64,000 nucleotides of DNA from Mesostigma viride (lineage: Eukaryota > Streptophyta > Mesostigmatophyceae > Mesostigmatales > Mesostigmataceae), in assembly GCA_009746045.1 (NCBI GenBank), contig RPFO01000406.1, forward strand, positions 3,347,701-3,411,700, read 5' to 3'. Of the stretch, positions 10,901 to 48,054 are shown piece after piece. The translations under genes and the position numbers were made by a program. Position 1 is the stretch's first letter, and every line of letters starts with the position of its first letter. The notes below the pieces were generated by a model. It worked only from the letters and a program-made list of their open reading frames with translations. It searched no databases and had not been told where the DNA came from.

Positions 10901-10966
10901 GGTATCTCTTGTTAGTGTTGGCTTTGTTTATTTTTACGTGGGTGCCTTTACTCTGATGATAGTATT
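10901..10966 (+). mobile_element. LINE 3' tail, subfamily 3 (right arm of an inverted pair)
   Basis: ggtatctcttgttag, ggctttgtttatttt and gggtgcctttactctgatga are the reverse complement of 10,634-10,710 with a few differences. It abuts the full-length LINE that starts at about 10,984. Confidence 0.65.
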
Positions 10967-11117
10967 TATTTTTTAAACATACATTAAAAATATAATTACT
11001 TACAGCAGAGTGAAATCACTCAAACCAAAGCAAACGCCCAGCTATAAACCTATATACAGAGCCATGTCAAAGCTCTATACTACGATAAGACCAATGGAAA
11101 CGCCTAACGGGAGGAAC

Positions 11118-12138
11118 CTAATAGCCCTGCTGCACCGCAAAATCAGCCCGCGTACGGCGGAGCATGATGTCAGCCATGGCCCGAGTCAGCGCCACCGACA
11201 AGCGCTGACGCCAATATGACGTCCAGGTCCGCGCCGACCATGGGGCCCGCTGGCCCTCCAGGTCCAGCCGGTCCTCCCGGAGCCGGCAACACTCCTTGAA
11301 GAAGGCGGAGGTCAGGGGCCCCATGGCCCCAAACTCCTCCAGGACAAAGGGCACCACACGATGGTGCCCGACGTCGCCGTAGGCCAGGAGCTTGGCCCGC
11401 TCCGCCCGGTCCGCCGTGTAACCTGCCGTGAGGGAGGCCCCAGCCACGTGGCTAAGAGCCAAGGGCCGCGCCACCGAAACGTCAATAAGCAGATGCCGGC
11501 CACCCCCCTCAAAGTCCAGCACCACGATGTCAGGCCGGTGGTTGGGGGAATAGAAGGCAGCGCCATCCGCATCCTCGGACCGGATGTTCGCGTGGGGGAA
11601 AACCGACCGAATCATGGCGAGCACCACCGTCAGGAGGACAGTGTGCAAATACAAATACCAATTCTGATTCTGTTGGCCCCCCATGCAGGCAAGGTAGTGA
11701 GTCCCCGTGGGATCCAGCGGCTGCCCACAGCTACCACAAGGCCGCCCGGCCGGAACAAGAGGCTGCGGGGCAAATAGCTGGTGCCGGAGCGCCACCGAGT
11801 AGTGGCTGGGAGCCAAGGCGAACGGGGGGGCCATGGGAAGAGCACGAAGGTACGCCGAGCCCACACTCCGCAAGGAAAGCGAGAACAGCCACGCACGTCC
11901 CTGCATGGGCGTTGAGGTCCGCGAAAAGAGCAATCCAATCAGCCGTGTGCAGAATACCCGCGTAGGTTTTCTGGTGTTTATCGATGACGCGAGCAGGGAA
12001 TGCGGCGGGAGATTGAACGGAGGCGACCGAGGGAGTGCCGCGAGGGAGGTGGCGCTGTACCGCCTGAGCGGCACGGACGGGAGAACAGGCCTGCTGGATC
12101 TCAGCATAGGCCTCCTGGATGGCGGTGACGAAGGGCAA
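11118..12138 (-). pseudogene. LINE C-terminus: CCHC knuckle and restriction-like endonuclease
   Basis: Two overlapping frames cover this part: 12,138 to about 11,870, then about 11,870 to the stop at 11,118. The upstream piece begins PFVTAIQEAYAEIQQACS, continuing from the RT side of the hAT insertion. The downstream piece has GSAYLRALPMAPPFALAP, the CCHC knuckle, and the endonuclease residues RPDIVVLDFEG and LLIDVSV, ending ADFAVQQGY. The switch of frame near 11,870 is a frameshift relative to a working protein. It is the likely source, or a sister, of the truncated copy at 9,299-10,166. Confidence 0.85.
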
Positions 12139-12148
12139 AGGGCTGCTG

Positions 12149-12156
12149 GGGTCCAG
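12149..12156. repeat. 8-bp target duplication, left copy
   Basis: GGGTCCAG directly precedes the left inverted end of the hAT-like element. The same eight bases follow its right end at 13,904-13,911. Confidence 0.9.
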
Positions 12157-12475
12157 CAGAGTGAGATCGTACGTTATACGCGTTATACGGTCACGGTGGA
12201 GTATAATGTATAATACGGTATAATACGGTATAATACGGTATTATACGTTTTCGTACGGACACACTCAGAATACTCTGATTTTACACATTTTAAGACACCC
12301 ACCATCAATCCACATGTTTTTAACACTGTTTTGGACATAATCCAAGGTTGCCCTACCCTCGGCTATACTCTATACGGTGGATATTGTGGACACGATCGAT
12401 GTATTGCATGTAATACTGAGAATGTAAACGTGCGCATGCATAATTGTGTGTATGTGTATATATGTGGCTTTATAT

Positions 12476-12535
12476 TGGTTATGTTTACTTGGGTGCCTTC
12501 ACTTTGATGCAAGTAATTATATATTTTAATATATA
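12476..12535 (+). mobile_element. LINE 3' tail remnant inside the hAT-like element
   Basis: ggttatgtttacttgggtgc, then cttcactttgatgcaagtaa, then ttatatattttaa resembles the subfamily-3 tail at 10,920-10,985. It suggests a LINE tail was captured by, or inserted into, the DNA element. Confidence 0.45.
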
Positions 12536-13016
12536 TATGTGGCTGTGCATGCACGCAAATACTACAGTAGTATACAATTAATGCATGTAGTATGTTTGCA
12601 TGGTGCGATGCTATGTGAATATACTGAGCTGCATGTGACTACAGGTGTGTGACTCGTGGTGTGCATTAATTCATTAATTAACTGAATTAATTAATTAATA
12701 TTAATTAATCTCGTGTCCCCGTTGGGGAACCACGGAGGCTAAACAGGTGGGGATGTGATAAGTAACTCACATATTCTCACCTTCCATACAACAACCTTGT
12801 TTTCCAGCAGGCTGAAGAGCATGACAGGCGTCTATGAGCTCGCCAGCTCCTTGCAACGGTGATGCCGCTCCCAGGCAGCTAGGGTCCTTGACTACGCAAT
12901 ATAGAATGTCTACCGTGTGAAAACCTCCATACAGGAAGCGTAGCAAAGCCAGATAACTGCCCGATCAATTCTGGGTAGCTTTAGGAAGCATGGCATACGC
13001 AGCGTAAGGAAAACCA

Positions 13017-13415
13017 TTGAAAGCTGCGGAAAATCTGATAGCACAACTGCAACAAGTGGAGAACAAAATAGCAAGAAAAACCCAGAAACGGCGCAAAAAG
13101 TTTCATGCCAGGTTCATTAAGAGCGCAAACAGACTGGGCGGTGACATGCGGCAAATCAACGTACCACGGCCGGCATTATTTCCTACCCAGGCGCGCAAGA
13201 AAAGCCAGCCAGCCATGGATGGATTAACCGCGGATCGCGCAGGCCTGAACGAAATCATTTTAGAAATGACAGGAAATGGCCGCAGATCGAAGATGCTTAG
13301 GTTATTTTCATGGTGTCCGTTACTAAACGGCTCTTGCTGCATCAAAATAACCCACGAATGTCGAGTTCTACCGTCGCAGGCACACATGCTAGATTATTCA
13401 TCGCGGCCAAATTGA
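13017..13415 (+). CDS. Hypothetical 132-residue open frame inside the hAT-like element
   Basis: Begins MKAAENLIAQLQQVENKIAR and continues as a Lys/Arg/Gln-rich, probably helical segment of about 60 residues, then loses clear character. It has no hAT dimerisation motif or DDE residues that I can see. It could be a remnant of a cargo or transposase N-terminus, or chance. No function is assigned. Confidence 0.25.
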   Translation: MKAAENLIAQLQQVENKIARKTQKRRKKFHARFIKSANRLGGDMRQINVPRPALFPTQARKKSQPAMDGLTADRAGLNEIILEMTGNGRRSKMLRLFSWCPLLNGSCCIKITHECRVLPSQAHMLDYSSRPN

Positions 13416-13903
13416 CGTTGGATGAGACCCCCGTGCAAATCTGTACCAACAAAGGCAGCGAATTTGCAAATAGTGCAGATCTTGCTATGAAACATCATAA
13501 TAGAACATCACTTTTAACCATCGGCTTAATTTTTTCGCCTGTCGCCCGCCGGATTAGCCATATTTTAACGGAACGCACGTCGCCATGGCCACCTCCGCAC
13601 GGTGCGCGCACTGTGCACCACAATGTCAAAATAAGATCGCGTCGAATTGTGAAAGTTCAGACGGGTCAGTACTTAGTAGAGATACGAAATCTGTGGCTTC
13701 AAATCGTTGCCCTGTCGTTCTGGCATCCTAGCCGCGCAAAACGTAAAAAAAACGCGGAAAACACGGCATTATACGGTATTATACGGTATTATACGTCATT
13801 ATGCGCTAAAACGTATTACGTATGAAAAATTATACGCTAAAAGCCAGCGTATTACGTATTATACCGTATTATACCGTATCATACGGCGTATGATCTCACA
13901 CTG

Positions 13904-13911
13904 GGGTCCAG
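13904..13911. repeat. 8-bp target duplication, right copy
   Basis: GGGTCCAG follows the right inverted end of the hAT-like element and matches 12,149-12,156 exactly. Confidence 0.9.
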
Positions 13912-15087
13912 GAGGTCAGGCGCTGCCGTTGCCAAAAGGGGCAGGAGCCGGCAGCTTTCCGCCCACGACTGAGCGACGGAGCCCAAAAATGCTGCTGGGG
14001 CCAGCCGGGCGGCACGAGTCAGACCGCAGCCACCCATCCGTGCAGGCAGGGAGGCAATGCGAATAGCATGTGGCGGGAGGTCGGGGCCCGGGACCAGCTG
14101 CGCCAAGGCCGACTGGATGCGTTCGTCGTGGCCCTCGGCGGCCAGCCGGACCTGAGCCGGAAGAGCGCCCCGGAGCCAGTGAACGACGCGAGGGTGAGCG
14201 CAAAACCACAGAAGCAGACCCTTGGTCTGCGAATCATGAAGGCGCGCAATCAAGGGCAGTACCTCAGTGCGTGCCTCGAGGGCGGCCCGCAGAGCATCGA
14301 TGACAAACGCGGGGTCGCCAACCGGAACGCCGAGGACATCCAACCCATGGAGGCGCTCGTCCCGGCCCAAGAGCTGGGGCGGAAAGCCGGAGCAATCACC
14401 TTGGGGCGAGTACACCGCGCACTTGGCCAGGGTCAACTGGAGGTTGATGTCGGCCACCGCGGTCTGCAGTGCCAGCAGAGCCGCGGTGGTGTCCGGCACA
14501 GGGCCCAGAAGGTAGATATCATCCAAGTAGGCCTGAATAGCGACCGCCGGGTGGGCAGCATGGACCGCTTGGAGGCAACCCTGGAGGGGGGCGGCAAAGT
14601 ACAGGGGTCCCAGGGGGTCCCCTTGCTGGGTGCCCGACCGCGACAGCAGGCCGCCGCGAGTGCCGTCCTCCATGATGTGAACCAGTTGGCCGGGCTGGCC
14701 GTAGCACACGGCTGTCCAAGCGTACAAGTCCTCGAAGGACTCCATGACGGCCGCAAACATGCTGGCGCGGGACAGACTGTTGAACGCGTTGTGGCAGTCG
14801 ACCTTGACGACAGCGTGGGTGGGGTGGGCCTCGAGGTAGGCCTGCACCGAATGGATGAGGATATCCGCCCCGCCTGGAGTCGTCACCCCCAGCTGGGCCG
14901 CCACCGAGGTCTCACCCGCTGCGAGGGGCGGGCAGAAAAAGGCACGGAGCTCGGGCGCCTTTTGGCGGCAGATCACTTTGCCCACGAGCTTGCGGAGCAC
15001 CTCACCGCAGGCGATCGGGCGCACCTTGCCCTCGGGGGGGGCAAGACACCCTTGAGCAGAGCGAGGAGGCGAGCGCCCGCTAACCAC
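13912..15087 (-). pseudogene. LINE reverse transcriptase, palm and thumb part
   Basis: Reverse transcriptase of a non-LTR element. In order it shows APPEGKVRPIACGEVLRKLV (early RT blocks), VVKVDCHNAFNSLSR with the first catalytic Asp, GTQQGDPLGPLYFA, and AYLDDIYLLG with the YLDD catalytic box. A thumb-like Leu-rich region follows. The frame runs into the hAT-like insertion and stops at 13,879, so it is cut off before the endonuclease. The upstream part is in another frame; the switch maps to the G8 run near 15,037-15,045. Confidence 0.92.
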
Positions 15088-15947
15088 TCGCGCGCAGCGG
15101 GAGGAACGCGACCAGCCGCCAGGTCAATGAGGGTGTCAAAGAGAATGTCCTCGCCCCCATGCCCCACCAGGACCTCCAAGTGCTCGTAGCGCCAGCCCGA
15201 CGGCCCGGTAGAGGAAGCCCGCGGGACCGCACGCATCACCTCCAGGAAGCAGTCGCGGTCCAGCCGGAGGGGGGCCGGCAGGGGGTCCGGCACGGGCAGC
15301 TGGAATCCGGGCTCCGCAGGGTGAAGAGCCTCCAAGGCCGCCAGGGTAGCCGCATTGGCGGGGGCCAGCTTGGCCATTTCCAAGCGGGTCATGGCCCGGC
15401 TGAGCTGCCCCTCGCGGACGAGGCGGATGACGTCGGCGGCCACCCGCTCGAAGTTGACCTCCCCCGACAGCCGGGCCGTGCGCGGGGGCGGCACGCCAAA
15501 CAGCCCCTCCCAGTCCCCCTGCAGAAAGCGTCGGCAACGGGCAATAACCGCACCCTGGAGGCCGCGCACACCACGCCCGAGAGGGGTGAGGAGCAGGCGG
15601 GGGGTCACCATGTGCAGTTTAAAGCCCAGCGGGTCGTCCGGAGCGGCGTGCATGCGCCGGAGAGAAACGATTGCACATTGCGCGAAAAGGCTACGCGCGC
15701 GGTGGGGGAGGTCGGTCAGGGTAGACGTCGGGTTGATGGCGCATGCATCCCAGGGAACCGTGTCAAGCCAACGCCAACTGGCCGAGTAGTCGGGCGGCGG
15801 GGGCTGGGAGCCGGTGGGAGCCGAGGCGGGAGGGGGGAGGGGGCCGGGACTGCTGGCCGGTTGAGGGGCCGTTGAGCAACACAGGCGCGCGCGTGCTGAG
15901 CGCGCCCGTGAATGGAGTACACCCGCTGGCAGTGAGCTTCCGGGCAC
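14973..15947 (-). pseudogene. LINE segment upstream of reverse transcriptase
   Basis: The same polyprotein in the next frame upstream. DYSASWRWLDTVPWDACAIN begins the protein-like part. RLDRDCFLEVMRAVPRASST, then GPSGWRYEHLEVL is the usual block just N-terminal to RT in LINEs. At its C-terminal end the frame shows LLALLKGVLPPP, overlapping the RT frame start, consistent with a one-base change in the G8 run. Confidence 0.82.
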
Positions 15948-17460
15948 CGGTAACAGCTCATGGCCTGCAGATCCGCCGCGCCGAGATCGGGGTGCACAGC
16001 GCGAAGGTGCTGGCAGAGGAGGTTACGGTTGTGGAACACACCAGCACACGGGGACCCCGTGGGAAGCAGCACGGCACACCGGTGAAGGCCGTCGGCGGGC
16101 GCTGAGTGGCGGGGAGCGGCGCCAGCAAAGGCAGGACGTGGGGCCTGCGGCGTCTCCCCAGCCGGGCCGGCAGGCGCGCGCACCACGACCCGACCAGCGC
16201 CCGGCATGCCCGCCGGGGCCACGGAGGAGGCAGTGCCCACCGGGGAGACCCCCAGCGGAGGGGGATCGAGAACGCCGGCGCCCCTCCCAGGGGGACTCGC
16301 CAGCGCGCCCGCGACCACCCCAGGCCCCGGCAACGAGGCCGGGGGCGGCGGCCGAGGGGTCGGGGAGGCAGCTGGCCCCGGGGCCCGGTGGGGACCCGGC
16401 AGGGGACCCAGCGAGACCGGGGGCGGGCCGAGAGGAAGCGCAGTCCCAGGGGGCGGCACAACAGCCCGGCACAACGGGCAGCGCGGCACGGAGTGGAGCA
16501 AGCTGCGCGCGATGCACGCTTGATGGAATGTGTGGCCGCACGCGGGCAGGCGACACAAGCCATCCCCCGGCCGGAAGGGCTCAAGGCAGATGGCACAGGA
16601 GCCCGACTCGGGGTCGTCCCCCTCCAGAAGGGACCGGACATGAGGGGGGGGCGGGTCCCAGCCGGCCTCCCAGCAACCCGGGAGAGCAGCAATCTGGGCG
16701 CGCGAGAGGATGCCGACCGGTTGGTCAGCCGCGGGGTGCCATTCGTGCGGGATGCCTGCCAACTCCAGGATGTCGTGGAGGAAGGCAGAAACAGGCGTCC
16801 CCGCGGTTAGGGGCTGGGCGCGCCCGGCCGAGTCCACCAAGATGGCCTGGCCGCCCTGAACCGCGATGGGGGCCCCGAACTCCACACGCAGCATGGCGGC
16901 CTGCGCCAGGCTGAGGGAGGTGATGAGAAAGCCCCCACTGGCAACCGGGCCGGGAGGCGGGGCCTGGGCGTCCAAGAAGAGGCGAAGCTGCCGCGGGGAC
17001 ATGAGGCCCAGGTCGGCGCCGCCCGCGAGGTAGGCCGCCCGCACCGAGACCTGTGCGTCTCGAGCCACCGCCGTGACGAACTCGACCACCTCCTGACCCA
17101 CCCGCTCGTCCAGGGAAAGCAGCTCTTCCTGCCGGGCGGCCGGGAGATGCCACGGCAGCCGGCAGCCGGCGTGATATCCTTCCAAGACATACCCCCAAAG
17201 AGTCGAGGCCGTCACCGGGGGGGCGGCGGAAAGAAATGTCGCCCGCACCTGCGCAACTAGGGCCAGGAAGGCCGGGGGCCTAGGGAGCGAGGGGAAGGCG
17301 GCCTGGAACCCGACCGCGTCCAGCAACAAAGGGCAGTACGCCCAAGAAAAGGTGGCGCGGCCCACCACGCCGACAATGTGCGAGGGCGGCCACGAGGTGA
17401 ACGCGTGGGCCCGGGGGCCGCCGTCCCACGCGGCAAGGACGGGGGTGGCGGCTGGGTGGC
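15716..17460 (-). pseudogene. LINE segment with RING-H2 and C2H2-like zinc fingers
   Basis: The sense frame that remains open down to 15,716 and becomes protein-like from about 17,450. It begins AAWDGGPRAHAFTSWPPSHI, then a stretch of about 200 residues I do not recognise. A clear RING-H2 follows (CAIC, CRLPACGHTFHQAC, CPLC), then a Pro/Gly-rich linker, then Cys/His-rich fingers (CQHLRAVH; CYRCPEAHC). N-terminal zinc fingers before RT are normal for R2-type elements. A RING-H2 domain is not something I associate with them. The C-terminal end shifts frame near 15,800. Confidence 0.78.
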
Positions 17461-18045
17461 CAACCGCGGCCGGGGGAAGGGAGGCCAGAGCGTCGGGGAG
17501 CGAGGGGCCGGGGGCGGGCGCCGGGGTCGCCAGGCCCGCCGGGGGTCGGCCGGGCCCAGCCCAGGCGACAGCGCCGCGCCCCCGTCGGCGGGGCCAGGCG
17601 ACGGGTGGGGCCCCGGGGCCGAGGGCGCCAGGGCCCGAGCAACGGCGGCCCCATCGGGCAGGCCACGGCCCGCCCCGAGGGCCTCGGCAGGGGGGCACAC
17701 GGGGCAGGGGGCCGGAGCACCCAGCGGGGAGGGCAGCCCGGGGGCCCGCCGGGGGGGACAGCGCGGGCACGTCCAGGAGCCCGGCGGGACCCGGTAGAGC
17801 CGGGGAGTAAGACACTGCAAGTGCCACCCGCAATTGCAAGCATCACAAACTAACATGTGGTGCCCGCGGTGCCCGCTCCGGCAGACCTCGCAGACCAAGG
17901 AGGGGGAGACCGGGGCGCCCGAGCCCCCCGCAGCCGGGTCGCCCACCTCCGCAAGAAGGGCCGCAAGCCGAGAGGACCGCCGAGGCGCCAACCGGGGAGC
18001 GGGGGAGCCGTTGGGTGAAGGGGGTCGTGGGTCGTCCATGAACAA
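17257..18045 (-). pseudogene. LINE N-terminal segment with PHD finger
   Basis: Start MFMDDPRPPSPNGSPAPRLA (the second Met is also possible). A canonical PHD finger follows: CEVC, then CDACNCGWHLQC, ending SWTCPRC (C4HC3, with the usual Trp two before the penultimate Cys). PHD fingers bind histone H3 tails, so one here could direct insertion to particular chromatin; this is inference. After the PHD the frame becomes Pro/Ala/Arg-rich, and the protein-like sequence continues in a different frame from about 17,450, so a frameshift lies between. Confidence 0.8.
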
Positions 18046-18057
18046 TCAGGGCAGGCG

Positions 18058-18150
18058 TGGCAGCCACCGAGGGGGGGGGGCGGGGGGGTGTGGGGGGCGG
18101 AGCCCCCCACGCGGGGGGTTTGGGGGGCGGCAGCCCCCCAACGCGCTGCG
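18058..18150. repeat. G/C-run hairpins at LINE 5' side
   Basis: Two adjacent G-run/C-run palindromes (ggggggcggagcccccc and ggggggcggcagcccccc) separated by acgcggggggttt. They may belong to the LINE 5' UTR. The element boundary is not visible. Confidence 0.5.
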
Positions 18151-18755
18151 GTCCGGCACTTTGAAGCCCGCCGGTGCTATAATTCCTATCGTCCACGCAT
18201 GTTTTCCCCTGCCTCATATACTACAATGTACAATTTGTAAGACGAAGCCTTGGCACAAATTTAGCTAACACTCTTTCAAACGGCTTTCGGCTCCAGCCAC
18301 TTAGCGGCGCGACTTACAGTCCGCTTGTTGCTTGACGAATGAGCTGCGCGTAATTTTATTGCGACCAATCACGAACATGTCAAAGCACGGCGTCCATATT
18401 ATCAGGTTTTTCGTGTGTTACGTTGAGGTGAGCCATTTGGCAGAGGTCTGTACGCGCAGATTGCGGCAGGAGCCAAACTCTGCGATGTCCTGTGTTCACG
18501 AGCTCCAGATATAATTAAACGTCGCAAACTTTTGGGCTGTTCGACCAAACTTTATCCTGACGAACCAGTTACAAACGCGCAGGAACCTCACACGTGGATT
18601 TTCCTCTGCTCCACCGCTCCACCCGGCCTGTAAAAGCGGGTTGTTCCCTCCTTTCTGCGGGGTTGGCTGAGGTCGATCACTCATCCCCGCGCACATCGCG
18701 CTCCCGTGCAACCCCAGGCGCAGCAGTTAATCTGGAGCTGAACTCCGCGCTGAGC

Positions 18756-19205
18756 ACCGTAGTAGTGGTCAAGATCACTTTGCGACAAACTACTTTGCGA
18801 CCCCAAAACAAGGTGAAACTTATAGCTTGCGACCCAAAATGAAGGCAAAGTTTCAGGTTTGCGAGCCAATCGACGTGTTTGTGGTCACTTAATAGTCAGT
18901 GGCTTGTACCTACTTATCAATTATAATTATTAGTGATTAGCTACCTAATAAGTGATTCGATTGATCAATTGGGTTATTGGGTAATGGGTAGCACTGGTTA
19001 CAATATACTTCATGAAATAATAATAGTTGTCTCATTTAATAACATCGCAAAAATTGTGGCGCGCCGACGCGTTCGCTGGCTAGACGAGCTGTTCGGCGCG
19101 GTAACTTTTGAACTTTGCGACCCAAAATGAAGCCCGTCAAAAGCAGTTTGCGAGGTCGATTCGCAAAGTTGTTTGTCGCAAAGTGATTATGAACACTACG
19201 GTAGT
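18756..19205. mobile_element. Possible MITE with ~42-bp inverted ends
   Basis: The left end ACCGTAGTAGTGGTCAAGAT, then cactttgcgacaaactactt, then tgcga matches, in reverse complement, the right end with a 3-base gap and a few substitutions (cactttgcgacaaacaactt shared). The length of ~450 bases and lack of coding potential suit a MITE. I could not define a target duplication. The motif tttgcgacccaaaatgaag also occurs twice inside. Confidence 0.6.
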
Positions 19206-19630
19206 TCGCGAGCTCCGTCCACTGCGCGGTTGCGCAATTGGTCCCTGTCTAGCCATGTACATATTGTGCAACTTTGTGCAATAATATCGTTTACGTAGAC
19301 TTCAGGCCTGCAAGGAACACTTCAAACTTAGCCAATTAACACAAGAGATTACGGGTTCGAGCCTTGCCAGTTTTCGCATTTTGTTCGTCTTTTTTTTTTT
19401 TCGTCACCCTTTTGCCAAACCTCCGTGATTGTGGTCGAACCCCTAAAGCTAGTGCGCGCTCCTTGGCGGGGCTAGCGCCACTTGGCACGCGGCGGCGGTG
19501 CGTGATGTCACGCATCTCCGGCCTAGCCGGGGCTCGATCCCTGCCAGCCGGGGACCGGCCACAAAAAGTACAAGCTCTAATGTCGCGGGCGAAGCCCGCA
19601 AAACTTGTACATTAATTAATTATCATTTAA
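19206..19630. other. Intergenic with tRNA-like B-box and hairpin
   Basis: gggttcgagccttgcc at about 19,351-19,366 resembles a tRNA T-arm or pol III B box and is followed by a run of T at about 19,390, but no full cloverleaf forms. gtacaag (19,567) and cttgtac (19,605) form the arms of a short inverted repeat enclosing a second one (gcgggcgaagcccgc). These are suggestive of a SINE or MITE remnant, not proof. Confidence 0.3.
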
Positions 19631-20281
19631 GGTGGACCGTAGGTAGCCTTTGGTACCCGACGCCAGGACTTTGGCGCCAACTGGCGCGCCCCGCCAAAAG
19701 TGCACCCATCCCCGCCAAAAGGTCACACTTTAGGCATCCCCCCAACCTAGGCACGCGGCCACAAAACAAATCTTCTGACGCTGAACTTAATTGCAGCCAA
19801 TTATTTACGTCCATGACGAGTTAGCCTGTTCAGTCCGCGTGATTTTTAGAGGTGGCTAGCTCAAGTTATGAATTTTGAGGCTTAAGTTTGCATGGAAAAC
19901 AGCCACATGCAAACATGACATAGTTGTCCTTTTCCGTTTGACCTGGGGCCGGCTTTGAAAACAACTTATCCACGGACGTAACATCCCTTCAGTGTCATAA
20001 AATGTGGGAGAAAGTCAAGCCAGGTGCCCCCTGGGAGCCAAAACCTTTTTTTAGCTGCTGCAACTTGCAACTTGCTAACTTGTAGAGGAAGATTCCAATT
20101 TGGGTGTTGTACACGCGATTCTGGATCCTCTTGATGAGACCTTTCAGCTGAGCTATCACAAGCTTATGTACTCGATGCTATTAATTACTTAATTAAGCAC
20201 AAGCTTATGTACTCGATGTCTGCACATATGATTACGCATCACCCTCCGTGGCAGGGGGGGGGGACGGGACCTACGGTCCAC
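19631..20281. mobile_element. Possible MITE with 14-bp inverted ends
   Basis: GGTGGACCGTAGGT at 19,631-19,644 is repeated inverted at 20,268-20,281. The flanks are AT-rich (atttaa / aaattta) without a certain target duplication. Inside, a 21-bp direct repeat (start cacaagcttatgtactcgat) lies at about 20,158 and 20,199. No coding potential. Confidence 0.45.
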
Positions 20282-21073
20282 CAAATTTAGTGGTACTGTG
20301 GCGTTTGAAAAATGGTATGACTACGTCCTGGCGCGTGGCGCATTCGATGCTCAACATAGTGCACTTGTAGCTAGTAACATTCTACCACTTGCACTAGCTC
20401 TGTTGCTTTCCACACCTAAGTGGTGGTATTGACATGGTGGCAGCATTAATTGATTGATTAATTTACATGTAACTGCGTCATGGTGGCAGCACCCACCAAT
20501 CCAAGATATTGCAGCTTCCTCCCACCCTCCCTGCACACCGTGCCTGTGGGAAAGGGTCCTGCAGCTGTGCACAGGAGTAGCATGCATGGTCATGCCAGCT
20601 GATATCAGTTGAGGCCGATCGAGGCTGAAGCTGTTGCAGGCCCATGCAGAACACAGTAGCAAGTTTAGTATATCTGAGCTTCATTCTGGTACTGGGACGG
20701 TTACAATAATAACAAGATGATCAATGCAGGCTGGATGACTTCGTATATAGATTACTTCGATCGCATAAAATTACTTGTAACTTTACAGATACGTAAATAG
20801 GCATAATAAGAAGTGGGGCCTATTGGGCAGATGGTCCAACAAACCAGCTGGAGTCCACTTGGAAAGCTACGTGACATCAATGTCTTTTAAAACGCCGATA
20901 GCTTTTGTCATGATACCATCCCCGCTGTAAATATCAACAACAGAGAGCGAAAGTGGGAGTTCCCAGGAAGGTGCTCACACAACCGAGGGAAGATCTGTGC
21001 ACTCAAAGGGGCTCCATCCAAAAAGAGACCCCATGCGATGCCGTACTATCAAGGAGACAACCAGACTATTCCC
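20282..21073. other. 3' flank / UTR of the phospholipase D gene
   Basis: Unique AT-richer sequence downstream of the PLD stop (- strand). TTACA at 20,783-20,787 and 20,701-20,705 gives TGTAA on the - strand, about 290 and 370 bases after the stop, as candidate poly(A) signals. Nothing else is recognised. Confidence 0.4.

Positions 21074-48054
<26,981 letters not shown>

Larger units (their letters stand above)
12157..13903. mobile_element. Non-autonomous hAT-like DNA transposon inserted in the LINE
   Basis: The 17-bp terminal inverted repeats are CAGAGTGAGATCGTACG at 12,157-12,173 and, reversed, CAGTGTGAGATCATACG at 13,887-13,903 (15 of 17 match). They are flanked by the 8-bp duplication GGGTCCAG. 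An 8-bp duplication with ends of the form CAGNG fits the hAT superfamily. Both subterminal regions (12,175-12,250 and 13,765-13,885) are packed with ttatacggtat-like motifs in both orientations, as expected for transposase-binding sites. No transposase domain is visible in the 1,747 bases, so it must have been moved in trans. The interior near 12,470-12,530 also resembles the LINE 3' tail in + orientation. Confidence 0.88.
10984..18060 (-). mobile_element. Full-length but inactivated RLE-type LINE, split by a DNA transposon
   Basis: A non-LTR retrotransposon on the - strand. In sense order it has a PHD finger, RING-H2, C2H2-like fingers, reverse transcriptase, a CCHC knuckle and a restriction-like endonuclease, then a 3' UTR ending after TGTAA (TTACA at 11,000-11,004). 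The 3' end is near 10,984. The 5' end is not sharply defined and is near or beyond 18,060. It is interrupted at 12,157-13,903 by a hAT-like element. Removing that insertion and one copy of GGGTCCAG rejoins the frame across LLDPS. The coding region also carries about four apparent frameshifts (near 17,450, 15,800, 15,045 in a G8 run, and 11,870), so it is dead. Confidence 0.9.

Noticed and set aside
14068-15189. 373-codon + strand frame
   Set aside because: Antisense shadow of the LINE reverse transcriptase, whose - strand frame has the YLDD box and other RT motifs.
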